Source: Lewinellaceae bacterium (GTDB taxonomy: Bacteria > Bacteroidota > Bacteroidia > Chitinophagales > Saprospiraceae). From it: a DNA stretch of 64,000 bases. Of this stretch, positions 53,467 through 62,850 are shown piece after piece. The translations under genes and the position numbers were made by a program. The notes under the pieces were generated by a model. It was not told the DNA's origin, did no database searches, and worked only from the letters and a program-made list of their open reading frames with translations. Position 1 is the stretch's first letter, and each line of letters starts with the position of its first letter. Where the stretch lies: contig JAHELJ010000007.1 of assembly GCA_024644235.1 (NCBI GenBank), forward strand, positions 89,249-153,248. Direction: 5' to 3'.

Positions 53467-54441
53467 ATGATCAAGCTCAATCGAATCAAGAAACCAGATT
53501 ACCTGGATGATCAAAAGGTCCTAGACGAAACAGAGGAAGCAAAAAAGCTATTTGATCCGGCAGTCAACGAAACAACTTCACTTAAGGATAAAAAGAAGAA
53601 GTTTAAGTACAGCCGCTATCGCGACGACCGGGTGAAGGATGCCTTAAAGGAAATGTGCAACAATAAATGTGCCTACTGCGAAAGCACATTCTTACATGTT
53701 TATTATGGTGACATTGAACATTTTCGACCCAAAAAATTTGTTGGCACCAAGAGCGATCCTAGGGTCCCCGGTTATTACTGGCTGGCAAACGACTGGGATA
53801 ATCTCCTTCTTTCCTGTCTTTTTTGCAATCAGGCAAAAAAGAATGAGGTGGTGCAAAATGGACAATTGGTGGAGATCACAATCGGGAAGCAAAATCAATT
53901 TCCTTTGAACAATCAGGCGCTTTACGATACTCCTCGTGCACATCAGACCTGGAGTAATGGAGGGAGTACAGCAGACGAGGGTGCCAGGCTTATCATCGAC
54001 CCATGTAAAGACGATCCTGAGAAGCATCTTCAGTATCACAAGGAAGGCATGGTCCTACCCAAAAAAATAAAACAGCCAGGTCAGGACATTGATGATCCCA
54101 AAGGCGCTAAATCTATCGAGGTATTTGCCCTGCAACGTATCTACCTGGTTCAGGAAAGGAAGAAACGATTGATTGATCTCGAGCTGCAGCTCACCACAAC
54201 CCGTGAAGTATTTAAGAAACTAAATGAGACGAACTTCAATAGCAATCCGGTGATTTCAAGCTATTACACTGACAGATTGAAAGTAGAGGTAGATAAACTT
54301 TTCTATTTCACCCACCGATTAATGAACTACAGTGCGATGTGCAGGCAATTTGTCTATGCTTTCCTCGAGGATGAACTCAACAAAACTAAAGCAGCCATCC
54401 GCAATGCGGAAAAAAAGGTACATGAAAAAATGGATGCGTGA
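53467..54441 (+). CDS. PtuB-like HNH endonuclease of the Septu-like operon
   Basis: A 324-residue protein, second gene of the operon. Cys68-Cys71 (CAYCE), His85 (GDIEHFRPKKF), Asn112 (NDWDNLLLSC) and Cys117-Cys120 with Asn121 (CLFCNQAKK) make a complete zinc-supported HNH site. RLIIDPCKDDPEKH (174-187) matches the block in the fused nuclease upstream. The C-terminal 110 residues are helical and charged and probably contact the ATPase. The key residues have nearly the same spacing as in the fusion protein, which points to an old duplication. No frameshift or lost residue is seen, so both nucleases look active. Confidence 0.85.
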   Translation: MIKLNRIKKPDYLDDQKVLDETEEAKKLFDPAVNETTSLKDKKKKFKYSRYRDDRVKDALKEMCNNKCAYCESTFLHVYYGDIEHFRPKKFVGTKSDPRVPGYYWLANDWDNLLLSCLFCNQAKKNEVVQNGQLVEITIGKQNQFPLNNQALYDTPRAHQTWSNGGSTADEGARLIIDPCKDDPEKHLQYHKEGMVLPKKIKQPGQDIDDPKGAKSIEVFALQRIYLVQERKKRLIDLELQLTTTREVFKKLNETNFNSNPVISSYYTDRLKVEVDKLFYFTHRLMNYSAMCRQFVYAFLEDELNKTKAAIRNAEKKVHEKMDA

Positions 54442-54521
54442 CTTTTAAGTTCAATTGGTGAGGAAGTATGACAGCTTGGTGAAAGCTGGCGAATTGATAT
54501 TGGCAGGTTTTTTGGTGGCCT

Positions 54522-54565
54522 GGTGTTACGGTGTTTTGGTGCTTTGGTGTTTTGGTGCTTTGGTC
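54522..54565. repeat. Eight-nucleotide tandem repeat downstream of the Septu-like operon
   Basis: GGTGTTAC, GGTGTTTT, GGTGCTTT, GGTGTTTT, GGTGCTTT and a final GGTC follow without gaps, so the period is eight (16 for the exact alternation). It lies in the 178-bp gap between the convergent nuclease and symporter genes. Confidence 0.9.
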
Positions 54566-54619
54566 AAAATCTTGCTATTCTTTCTAGGGGATTAGGGGTC
54601 CTAATACATATTGTCCCTA

Positions 54620-56272
54620 TCACTTTTTACTTGCTAGCCTTCTTGACGAGCTTCTCCACAGCAACCAGGAGACCAGCATCACACCTATCCCAATCGACAT
54701 AGATAGGACTCGTCCCAAGTCAGCCCTGGCACCGAGAAATACGATCACAGCTCCGGTCACCGCCAGGGAAATACCGATAACTCGCATGGCGAAATAGTTC
54801 TCAGATGTAGGTCCAGGAGGTGCCTGCGGGTATGCTTCCATCTCATAGGCAACAATAGTCGGACTGCTGCCCTTGAGATGATGGATCAACTCAAACAGAG
54901 CTAGTACACCTAGTGGCACCAGTACCCCCACTAACATTTCGTTGGCTCGATTCAGCGAAATATCAAATAGCCATGGACTGATAAATTTGAAAAAGAGATT
55001 AATGGCCAGGCTGAATAGCGTGGTGAAAAGGATAGCCAAACGATCAATTCGCCGGGAAAACAGTGCCCAGATCGGGGGTGCAAACAAGGGAGCGCCGGTG
55101 ATGGCACCCACACTCAATACTACTTCTACGATCCCTCCCATGGACGGAATCATAAGCGCAACACCGATGGTGATGAGGCCAAAAACTATGGTCGAAATCC
55201 GGGCTACCCGCATCAACTCATCATTTTTTACCCCGGCCCGGAGGGGTTTATAGAGATCATTGGTAAGCACAGCGGCCGACATGTTTAAGGTGGTATTCAC
55301 CGAGCTGGCAGTGGCAAAGATCATCCCTCCCAGCATCAAGCCTAGCAACCCCACCGGCAAGACCTCCTTGCACATCAAAAGAAAAGCACCTTCATTCTCA
55401 AGACCACCCAAGTCGGGATTCACACTGCGGTATATCATGGCAGGCAACATCCAGAGAACAGGACTAATAAAGTATAAAGCCCCAAAGAGCCAACCCACCT
55501 TGCGAGCATCTTGCGGAGAACTAACACTAGTGTACCTCTGGACATAAGCCCAATTGCCCCCGATGAAAATAGTATTGTAAAAGAGGAAAGCGAACAGGAA
55601 GCCAGCGGAATATTCCCCGGCAATAAGGTCGAAAAATTGATCCGGTGATTGGTTCAAAAAAACCTGGGTTCCTCCTACATGTTGTATCGCCAATGGCACC
55701 ACAATCAAAACCGCAGCGAATAAGATCACGAACTGCAATACATCGGTCACGATGACCGCCCAAAGACCACCTGCCGCGGTGTATGCAATCACTAAGAGAC
55801 CTAAAATCAGGATCGATGCTTCAATAGAGAACCCAGTGGAGACATTAAATATCTTTGCTACCGGGTAGAGGAAGGCGCCGGTCGTTACAAAACTCAGTAT
55901 CAGAAAGATGTAGCTGTAGAATTTCTTCAGGGAAGGTCCAAAACGGTTTCCGATATATGATCCCACGGTGAGAACATTAGCTTTTCTCCACCTGGGTGCA
56001 ATGAAGAAACCAATAAGGAGTCCGCTGATGCCCATCATCCATTGAATACTCACCGCCACCCATCCATGTTCATAGGCAATCGAACCCCATACCACGAATG
56101 TACCTGCCGAAAAAAAACTCATAAATAGCGACAGGCCGCTGAGCCACCAGGGCAACCTGCCTCCGGCTGCAAAGAATGACTTCATGTTAGTGCCTGTACG
56201 AGTAAAAGACAACCCTGCCAGAAGCACCATTATGGCAAAGCCTATAACCACCAAATAATCTATCAGTGGCAT
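54620..56272 (-). CDS. Sodium:solute symporter family transporter
   Basis: A 550-residue protein with about 13 hydrophobic segments. The N-terminus (LIDYLVVIGFAIMVLLAGL), then GRLPWWLSGLSLFMSFFSAG and AYTAAGGLWAVIVTDVLQF, are typical SSS-family motifs, including the Thr/Ala-rich fifth helix and the conserved WxVxxTDxxQ-like stretch. It takes up an organic solute with sodium. It starts 6 bp after the FAD oxidoreductase gene, so the two are co-expressed and may handle the same compound. The start has no better alternative. Confidence 0.92.
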   Translation of the reverse strand: MPLIDYLVVIGFAIMVLLAGLSFTRTGTNMKSFFAAGGRLPWWLSGLSLFMSFFSAGTFVVWGSIAYEHGWVAVSIQWMMGISGLLIGFFIAPRWRKANVLTVGSYIGNRFGPSLKKFYSYIFLILSFVTTGAFLYPVAKIFNVSTGFSIEASILILGLLVIAYTAAGGLWAVIVTDVLQFVILFAAVLIVVPLAIQHVGGTQVFLNQSPDQFFDLIAGEYSAGFLFAFLFYNTIFIGGNWAYVQRYTSVSSPQDARKVGWLFGALYFISPVLWMLPAMIYRSVNPDLGGLENEGAFLLMCKEVLPVGLLGLMLGGMIFATASSVNTTLNMSAAVLTNDLYKPLRAGVKNDELMRVARISTIVFGLITIGVALMIPSMGGIVEVVLSVGAITGAPLFAPPIWALFSRRIDRLAILFTTLFSLAINLFFKFISPWLFDISLNRANEMLVGVLVPLGVLALFELIHHLKGSSPTIVAYEMEAYPQAPPGPTSENYFAMRVIGISLAVTGAVIVFLGARADLGRVLSMSIGIGVMLVSWLLWRSSSRRLASKK

Positions 56273-56278
56273 GCTCGG

Positions 56279-58582
56279 TTATCCTGATTCGGTGGGATAG
56301 ATACTGATTCCATACAACGCGGCAGGTACATCTTTGGAGGGATGACTAAATTCAATCCTCAGCTTTTTAGTGACAAATGGCTCATCGAATACGATTGTAT
56401 TGCGAGACTGGAAGTTGCCCTTGACCTTTTGAACGCATTCCTTGTTCTCACCATAGATCTCATAATCGCGCACCACAAAAGGCACGGTCCGCTCGCTGTG
56501 TCCAAGCAAGGATGATTCCATGGCGTGATCCCAATCGGTGTCAAAGCGCAGGACGATCCTACCAATTCGCTGAGGTTGAGACCATGTAAACGACAGCGTG
56601 GGCAGAGGATCATTCAAATCTGCCACCCAGGCGTTTGGCTGCAAATAGGGGCGATGAAAACCGTTCGTCAGGTTCTCGACTCCGAAGCAGGACAAGGCGG
56701 GCTTGATGGTCAAAGCAAAATTGTGACCTTGCGGACGTCGAACCGGCACCCAAAATTCGAAGCTCTCAAACCCCAATCCGGGATCAGGATCTTGCCGGCC
56801 GTAGTTAGAGACAGCAGGACTCTGCTTGTTAAAAACACTGAGCAATCCGGTGGTCCTTTGGTTTGTCGACCGGATCCAAATCTCTTCGTTCTGATGAAAA
56901 CAGAGAAAAACGTAAGTATCTCCAGGCAGAGTCACATCGAATGTAACATCAAGCCTCTGCGCTCCGGCTTTAAGTTCAAAGCTCCTCGTTTCTAAAATGA
57001 TGTCAGGTGTAAAATTATATAGCTTACTGCTTCGGCGAAGGCTGACGGTCAGTGTGGTATCTGCCATAGCTTTGGCTGATATTTCAAAGCTTGGTGCCTC
57101 ACCTGCCTTCAATGGCAGCAATTGAGCTGATCCAAACTCCAGTTGCTTCCATACGCCATCAAAGGGAAATTCGGACAGCTTTAAGGTACTGCTCGGTTCT
57201 ATCTGGCACCCATTGCTTTCCAAGGTCAAGCTGCCCTCATCCTGAAAGACCTTATGAGGAATGTGTTGGCCCGTAGCCAGCAATCTTTGCTGAAGCTCGC
57301 TCAGCAAGTCACCCTTGATCAGTTCTTTGGGAGCCATTTTTTTTTGGATAGAAATAGCTGCCGCCATCCCTGCCGCCTGCGCAGCATGAGCACAGGTGGC
57401 CATCACCCGCGTCGATCCCATGGCCACATGCGAACAGCTAATGATTCGCCCGGCCAGTAGAAGATTCTCAATATTTCTGCTGACCATACAGCGGAAGGGG
57501 ATCTCATATACTCCTTTACTATGCCATTGATTGCAACTTGGTTTCTCACTAAAGACGCCATCGGCAGGATGCAGGTCAATCGCCCAGCCTCCATGGGCAA
57601 CCGCGTCCTCGAAGTGAACCTGCTGCACGATATCTGACTGCTTCAAGATGTAGTGGCCCTCAAACCGGCGGCTCTCCCGTTTTCCCGGTATTTGCCCCAC
57701 CCACTCCAGGGTTAGATTCTGGGCTTCAGGGAAATTGCCGGAGTTTTTGATGTAATCCCATACGCCATATACCACCTTCCACAACTCCCACTTGATCTCC
57801 TCTGTCTGGTATACCGTATCGAGCCGGCCTCCATACTCTATCCACCAGAGCCAACAGCCATGTTCCTTCACATTAAAGCGGCGATAATGAGGGATCTTGG
57901 TAATATCCTTCAGCGCATAAGCCGGAGCGACATATTTCACCGGTTTACCAATGTCTTTGCTCATAAAATAAATGGAATGACCAAGAAGCTCCCCGTACTC
58001 TTTCGTTGGCGCAAAAGGTTCAGTGAACTCTTCTGAACTTTCCGCTCCCATCCGAAACGCCGCTCCCGCCTGAAAACCAACGACTCCATCGCCCGAAGCA
58101 TCGCAAAACAAGGGAGCATCGAGATGGTACCGGGTTGAGTTCTGACTGCAGAAGGCAGTCACGCCCTCAATTCGATCTGCGGAAGATTTCCGCACCTCGT
58201 ACACAGCTGTATTCAACAACAGGGTAATGTTGCTGTTCTCCCAGACCTTTTCCAGAAGGATCGTGTCGAAGATGATCGTATTACCTTCCGGATTGCGGTA
58301 CATATTCTCCACAAGGATCTCGTCGATCACTCCCCCTTCTCTGGCCCAGCGATTGTTGTTCCCCATGTGAGAAGTAGCCCCCAATATCCAAAGCCTTACT
58401 TCACTCGAAGCATTCCCACCCAGTACCGGTCGATCTTGTACCAACACTACTTTGATTCCCGCTCTCGCTGCAGTGATCGCACAGCAGGTACCAGCCATGC
58501 CACCACCCACCACCATCAGATCGGAACTGATCTTAATAGTTTTGACATCACGTCTATCGCTAGGTCCCTCCATATGCATCAT
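56279..58582 (-). CDS. FAD-dependent oxidoreductase with a C-terminal beta-sandwich
   Basis: A 767-residue protein. SSDLMVVGGGMAGTCCAITA and VLVQDRPVLGGNASSEVRLW are the FAD-binding fold and second loop of the FAD_oxidored family, with CDASGDGVVGFQAGA and GRIISCSHVAMGSTRVM completing the cofactor site. Residues about 600-767 look like a galactose-binding-type sandwich (RIGRIVLRFDTDWDH). It has no signal peptide. Met3 or Met4 are other possible starts. Coupled to the symporter, it probably oxidises an imported sugar-like compound. Confidence 0.88.
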   Translation of the reverse strand: MMHMEGPSDRRDVKTIKISSDLMVVGGGMAGTCCAITAARAGIKVVLVQDRPVLGGNASSEVRLWILGATSHMGNNNRWAREGGVIDEILVENMYRNPEGNTIIFDTILLEKVWENSNITLLLNTAVYEVRKSSADRIEGVTAFCSQNSTRYHLDAPLFCDASGDGVVGFQAGAAFRMGAESSEEFTEPFAPTKEYGELLGHSIYFMSKDIGKPVKYVAPAYALKDITKIPHYRRFNVKEHGCWLWWIEYGGRLDTVYQTEEIKWELWKVVYGVWDYIKNSGNFPEAQNLTLEWVGQIPGKRESRRFEGHYILKQSDIVQQVHFEDAVAHGGWAIDLHPADGVFSEKPSCNQWHSKGVYEIPFRCMVSRNIENLLLAGRIISCSHVAMGSTRVMATCAHAAQAAGMAAAISIQKKMAPKELIKGDLLSELQQRLLATGQHIPHKVFQDEGSLTLESNGCQIEPSSTLKLSEFPFDGVWKQLEFGSAQLLPLKAGEAPSFEISAKAMADTTLTVSLRRSSKLYNFTPDIILETRSFELKAGAQRLDVTFDVTLPGDTYVFLCFHQNEEIWIRSTNQRTTGLLSVFNKQSPAVSNYGRQDPDPGLGFESFEFWVPVRRPQGHNFALTIKPALSCFGVENLTNGFHRPYLQPNAWVADLNDPLPTLSFTWSQPQRIGRIVLRFDTDWDHAMESSLLGHSERTVPFVVRDYEIYGENKECVQKVKGNFQSRNTIVFDEPFVTKKLRIEFSHPSKDVPAALYGISIYPTESG

Positions 58583-58710
58583 GATCGAAAGATAAGCGAA
58601 GAATACAGTAAAAAAGCTGCCATAACTTATTTACAACAAGTCGTCTTCTCTCAGCACATCGAGAAATTGTTTCAGCGGACACCACGGAAAATACATTCAT
58701 TCCCGAAAGT

Positions 58711-58785
58711 GTTGACCTTTGACCCTTGACTGACCGTTCACCCTTGACCGTTGACCTTTGACCCTTGACCGTTCACCCTTGACCT
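58711..58785. repeat. Heptamer-phased tract, consensus NTTSACC
   Basis: Blocks GTTGACC, TTTGACC, then (after a four-base interruption) GTTCACC, CTTGACC, GTTGACC, TTTGACC, CTTGACC, GTTCACC, CTTGACC repeat every seven bases. The reverse complement is GGTSAAN, the unit of the array at 43099-43210. It fills the gap between the FAD oxidoreductase and the DUF5916 gene. Confidence 0.85.
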
Positions 58786-58792
58786 CTACGAT

Positions 58793-60988
58793 CTACATTC
58801 TAAAATTATACCGCACCTTCGCCAGCAGCTGGTTGCCTAAGAACTGGCGCTCGCCAGGATTGTAGAAGGTGTTGTGGTTATACACCAGGAAGAAATCGCC
58901 TTGCGGATCGAAGATCCAGTGGATCCGTGCGTTCACTCCTAGCTCCCGACTGTCAGTATCGTATTGGAAAAAACTATTGAGTTGCAGATCGGGTGTCACG
59001 TTGAATCGAACCCGGGTGCCAACCAGAGTCTGATCAAAATCGCCAAATGGCAGCCGGCCAATATTGTGCTCGGCCGTAAACTCAAAGGTAAGCAGGGCTG
59101 TCGGATTCCAATTTGTTCGAGCTTGCAACTCATGCAGCTGGCCTTCGTAGAAAGATCCAAACTGCCACCGCAATCTGCCGCTGAATTTACGCTTAGCAGC
59201 CAAATCTGCTTCAAAACCGAATCGGGTAAAATGATAGGTCCCAGCGGGAATAATTACTCCATCTGCAATCTCGAAAGGCTCCTCTAACTGTTCTCCTTCC
59301 AGATTCAGTTGAAACTCCACCCGGTCTCCACTTTCCAGACGCCAGTTGAGAGGAGCACTGAAAATGCTGTACGATTCCCATTCACCCTGCAGGTCTGTGT
59401 AGAGGGTAAAAAATAGCTGGTTTCGCATTTGTCTTAGCCAGGTCCATTTCGGTCGTGGTGAATACATGGTACCCAACCGCATGAAGTGCACTCCCGGTCG
59501 CGAAACAAAACCGAGTGAAGGATTAAATTGTTCCCCGATACGCATATACGTGAGCGATATATCCCAAAGGTCGTTTGGATAATCCACTTTGAGGCCGTAC
59601 GAATACTGCGGACTGCTGATGTCTTGCCGGTCGGTGCGTAGACCCCACACTCCGGCAATCAGATTCTTGTCCCCGCGAAATCGAGTGGTTTGAAAAGTGA
59701 AATCTGCCCCTCCGCTGTAGCTACCGGTTCTTCCTTCCGGATCGCCAAACATGCCAATGACTCCAAAGGAAGATTCACCCATCACATTTTGACGTAGTCG
59801 CACCAGGCCCATAGTCGAAGCACCATATTCATTCTCCTCCGAGCTGAAGCCACCGGTACGAGCCACCAGTCCGCCGAAGCCCGTGTCTCCTACCCTGCCG
59901 TTCAACTTGGCCCCCACCCTTATAGGCACCTGCTCTCCTTCATGCAGACCGATGCGCCGGCTGAAGAATGGCACGAGTTGTCGAGATCTTCTTCCCGAAA
60001 GTCCTACGCCAAACTCAAAGATATCCGCACCTTCCAGAAAGAAGGCCCGCTTCTCGGGGAAGAACAACGGAAACCGGGTCAGGTTGGTCTGGCGGCTATC
60101 CACCTCGGTTTCGGCAAAGTCGGTATTCACCGTAACGGTGGCTTGTACGTTTGGTGAAAGCCGCATGCCGACATCCAAGCTGGGATCTATGGAGATATTG
60201 CGATCTTCCCTACCCTCCTTATCGGCGTTGAAAATCAGTGATGGCCGAACGTTCAGGCCCAGGCCATAATCAAACACCGGCAGGTTGGTCAGAAACCCCG
60301 CTCTTGAGGTCTGAATAAACCACTGATCGACCTTGGCATTTGCCCACCGCACTGTTTCCTGATTGCTCTGAATTCGACGCTCGATATTAAATGCCCAACG
60401 GTCTATTCCTTTCTTATAATTGATGCTTTGAATAGGGATCATGATCTCAAGTGACCAACCCTGCGCATGCCGGCTGGTCGCGGCCTCCCACACGGCATCC
60501 CATTCATCATTCTCCGATTCACCGCGGTTCGATACCAGGGCATCGTACCGGGCACCGCTGGCATTTACCGCGAAGATGTATCCGGATTGGCCGTCGAGAA
60601 AGGGATCGATCACTACCCGGATATGATCTTCATCCTCCAGGTCGATGTCCCGCAATTTGGAATAGCTGACAATTTGCCTTGGATCTTCATACAGGCAGTC
60701 TACCCCGATGATGAGTGCTTTCGGACTGGCTAGTACTTTCACCCGGGTCTCCCCGGATGGTAGCGCTCCCTCCACCGGTTCGGTAGCCCTCAGGTCAGTT
60801 AATGCTGGCACCGTTTCCCAGGCGGCCTCGTTCAGCAGCCCATCGATTTGAAGGGCTTCGCTGATCTGGCCCACCTCCATCTCCGGACTCTCCCCTTCCT
60901 GAGAAAAAAGATGTGGGACACACGCTGCCAACAGGGCAACCATCAAGGCCTTGCTGCGTAGCGAGCAAAATGTCTGACAAATCTTCAT
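58793..60988 (-). CDS. DUF5916 outer-membrane protein with N-terminal CBM9-like domain
   Basis: About 731 residues from the ATG at 60988 (MKICQTFCSLRSKAL), which gives a signal peptide ending near LFSQ; the frame is open to 61030. Residues about 45-230 match a carbohydrate-binding family 9-like domain (ALQIDGLLNEAAWETVPAL; DEDHIRVVIDPFLDG). The rest, with TVTVNTDFAETEVDSRQTNL and TRFPLFFPEKRAFFLEG, is DUF5916, predicted to form an outer-membrane beta-barrel ending in an aromatic-type terminus (VRYNFRM). A role in binding or transport of glycans is plausible but not shown. Confidence 0.88.
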   Translation of the reverse strand: MKICQTFCSLRSKALMVALLAACVPHLFSQEGESPEMEVGQISEALQIDGLLNEAAWETVPALTDLRATEPVEGALPSGETRVKVLASPKALIIGVDCLYEDPRQIVSYSKLRDIDLEDEDHIRVVIDPFLDGQSGYIFAVNASGARYDALVSNRGESENDEWDAVWEAATSRHAQGWSLEIMIPIQSINYKKGIDRWAFNIERRIQSNQETVRWANAKVDQWFIQTSRAGFLTNLPVFDYGLGLNVRPSLIFNADKEGREDRNISIDPSLDVGMRLSPNVQATVTVNTDFAETEVDSRQTNLTRFPLFFPEKRAFFLEGADIFEFGVGLSGRRSRQLVPFFSRRIGLHEGEQVPIRVGAKLNGRVGDTGFGGLVARTGGFSSEENEYGASTMGLVRLRQNVMGESSFGVIGMFGDPEGRTGSYSGGADFTFQTTRFRGDKNLIAGVWGLRTDRQDISSPQYSYGLKVDYPNDLWDISLTYMRIGEQFNPSLGFVSRPGVHFMRLGTMYSPRPKWTWLRQMRNQLFFTLYTDLQGEWESYSIFSAPLNWRLESGDRVEFQLNLEGEQLEEPFEIADGVIIPAGTYHFTRFGFEADLAAKRKFSGRLRWQFGSFYEGQLHELQARTNWNPTALLTFEFTAEHNIGRLPFGDFDQTLVGTRVRFNVTPDLQLNSFFQYDTDSRELGVNARIHWIFDPQGDFFLVYNHNTFYNPGERQFLGNQLLAKVRYNFRM

Positions 60989-61513
60989 AGAGGTTTGCAG
61001 GTTGTACTGGTAGATCCAACATGATTCCAATCCATTTGCTAAGGTAAGGCATCAATCTAAAGCAAATTTGAAGATGTAGTTCGAAAACGAAGATCCGCTC
61101 TTTGATAAAGCACCAGCGATCATACGATTTGCAACTACCATTCTAACCTTGTCTCTGCATCTGGATGGATCATCATGCATGCAAAGTAAGAAGCTGCCAG
61201 GGGGCATCTCAGGTAAAACAGTGTTAGCCATGATAGCATGGCTGTCTCTATAATTACCTATCTTTACCCTCTAAGTCTGTCTATACCTCCCAGAAATACC
61301 TTCGCAGGGATACATCCTTATAATTTGAATCTAGGCAACTAGCAATCGCGCCCTTTATCTCATTACAGAAATTCGACTTATACGAAAAGAGAGCGAAGGT
61401 ATCCCATAATCCTGGTTAGAAACCGTATTATCTCCGCTTTGGCTAAAAACCAAAACAGGCGCGACCTACTAAGGAAATAATACAGGATCACCAGGTTCGA
61501 GCAACTTTGTCTT
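60989..61513. other. Intergenic region between divergent genes, with one hairpin
   Basis: About 525 bp with no credible gene. AGCCATG (61226-61232) and CATGGCT (61237-61243) form a perfect stem around ATAG. A near match to the -7 box, TATAATTTG, lies at 61318-61326, too far from the GabT start to be convincing. Both divergent promoters should be here. Confidence 0.45.
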
Positions 61514-62848
61514 ATGAAAAAAGAAACTTTCACAACAATGGAAGAATTAACTAGATCGGATCAACTCTTAAACCGGAGAAAAGAAGTGATAGCAAACGGT
61601 GTTGGGGTCTTTAATACCGCAACGGTACAGGATGCCAAGGGGGCGATCATTATTGATGCTGATGGGCGGGAACTAATCGATTTTGCCGGAGGGATCGGAG
61701 TTGTCAATGCCGGTCATTGCCCGGAACCTGTTGTTGCAGCAATAAGGGAACAAGCAGGAAAGTTTCTTCATACCAGTTTTAATGTAGTCACCTATGAGCC
61801 CTACATTGAATTATGTGAGGAATTGATCAAGATTCTACCTCACGGTAACAAGACCAAAGCCATGCTTGTAAGTACAGGGGCAGAGGCGGTTGAGAATGCT
61901 ATAAAAATTGCGAGACAAGCAACCAAACGTCCGGCGATAATTTGCTATACAGGAGCCTATCACGGGCGCACCATGATGGCAATGTCTTTGACCAGCAAGG
62001 TAAGCTACAAATATAATTGTGGCCCTTTTGCTCCCGAAGTCTACCGGCTTCCTTTTCCCAATATTTACCGCTACCGGGGCGCCCGGGATGAAGCCACCTT
62101 TGTCAAGGATGAACTTAAGCGCCTGCGCGAAAGCGCTCTTAATTTGGTCGATATCAACAGTGTGGCCGCTATTATTCTGGAACCTATCCAGGGAGAAGGT
62201 GGATTCAATCCGATACCTCAGAAGTATTTGGAAGGACTAAGAGCCTTCTGTGACGACCACGGTATTATGCTCATTATGGACGAAGTGCAAAGCGGTTTCT
62301 GCAGAACAGGTCATTGGGCCAGTTGGCAACATTATGGTGTGCAGCCCGATCTAAGCACCTATGCTAAGTCTATGGGGTCCGGACTTCCCATTGCGGCGGT
62401 CTTAGGACGTGCCGAAGTAATGGATGCAGCCGCTGCTGGTTCTATCGGTGGTACCTATATCGGCAGTCCGGTGTGTTGTGCTGCCGCTTTGGCGACTATA
62501 AAATATATGAAAGAGGTTGATCTCAATCAACGGGCCAAAGAAGTAGGGGCAACCATTATGAGTCGCCTAAAAAATTTGATGCAGGTGTGTCCCGAAATTG
62601 GAGATGTCAGGGGCATTGGCGCTATGATCGGTGTCGAATTTGTTCTGAATGGCGATCCCAGACAGCCACATGCAGAGATATGTGCCAAAATAGTAAAGGG
62701 TTGTGCGGAAAACGGACTGATCATGTTGAGTGCCGGAACCCATAAGAATATTATCAGAATACTTTCTCCTTTGGTCATAACCCAGGAACAATTGGACAAG
62801 GGATTGTCAATCCTGGAAAACGAAATAAAAAAAGCTTCAAACAGATAA
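61514..62848 (+). CDS. gabT: Class III aminotransferase, 4-aminobutyrate aminotransferase-like
   Basis: A 444-residue protein. The ATG at 61514 is the first possible start and a Met nine codons later is an alternative. LVSTGAEAVENAIKIAR and TGAYHGRTMMAMSLT hold the PLP phosphate and ring contacts. Asp256 in IMDEVQSGF and Lys285 in TYAKSMGSGLP are the catalytic pair, and EPIQGEGGF is the family's Glu-containing loop. The pattern fits GabT. It uses 4-aminobutyrate or another omega-amino acid. The nitrilase-family gene starts 2 bp after its stop. Confidence 0.85.
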   Translation: MKKETFTTMEELTRSDQLLNRRKEVIANGVGVFNTATVQDAKGAIIIDADGRELIDFAGGIGVVNAGHCPEPVVAAIREQAGKFLHTSFNVVTYEPYIELCEELIKILPHGNKTKAMLVSTGAEAVENAIKIARQATKRPAIICYTGAYHGRTMMAMSLTSKVSYKYNCGPFAPEVYRLPFPNIYRYRGARDEATFVKDELKRLRESALNLVDINSVAAIILEPIQGEGGFNPIPQKYLEGLRAFCDDHGIMLIMDEVQSGFCRTGHWASWQHYGVQPDLSTYAKSMGSGLPIAAVLGRAEVMDAAAAGSIGGTYIGSPVCCAAALATIKYMKEVDLNQRAKEVGATIMSRLKNLMQVCPEIGDVRGIGAMIGVEFVLNGDPRQPHAEICAKIVKGCAENGLIMLSAGTHKNIIRILSPLVITQEQLDKGLSILENEIKKASNR

Positions 62849-62850
62849 AT

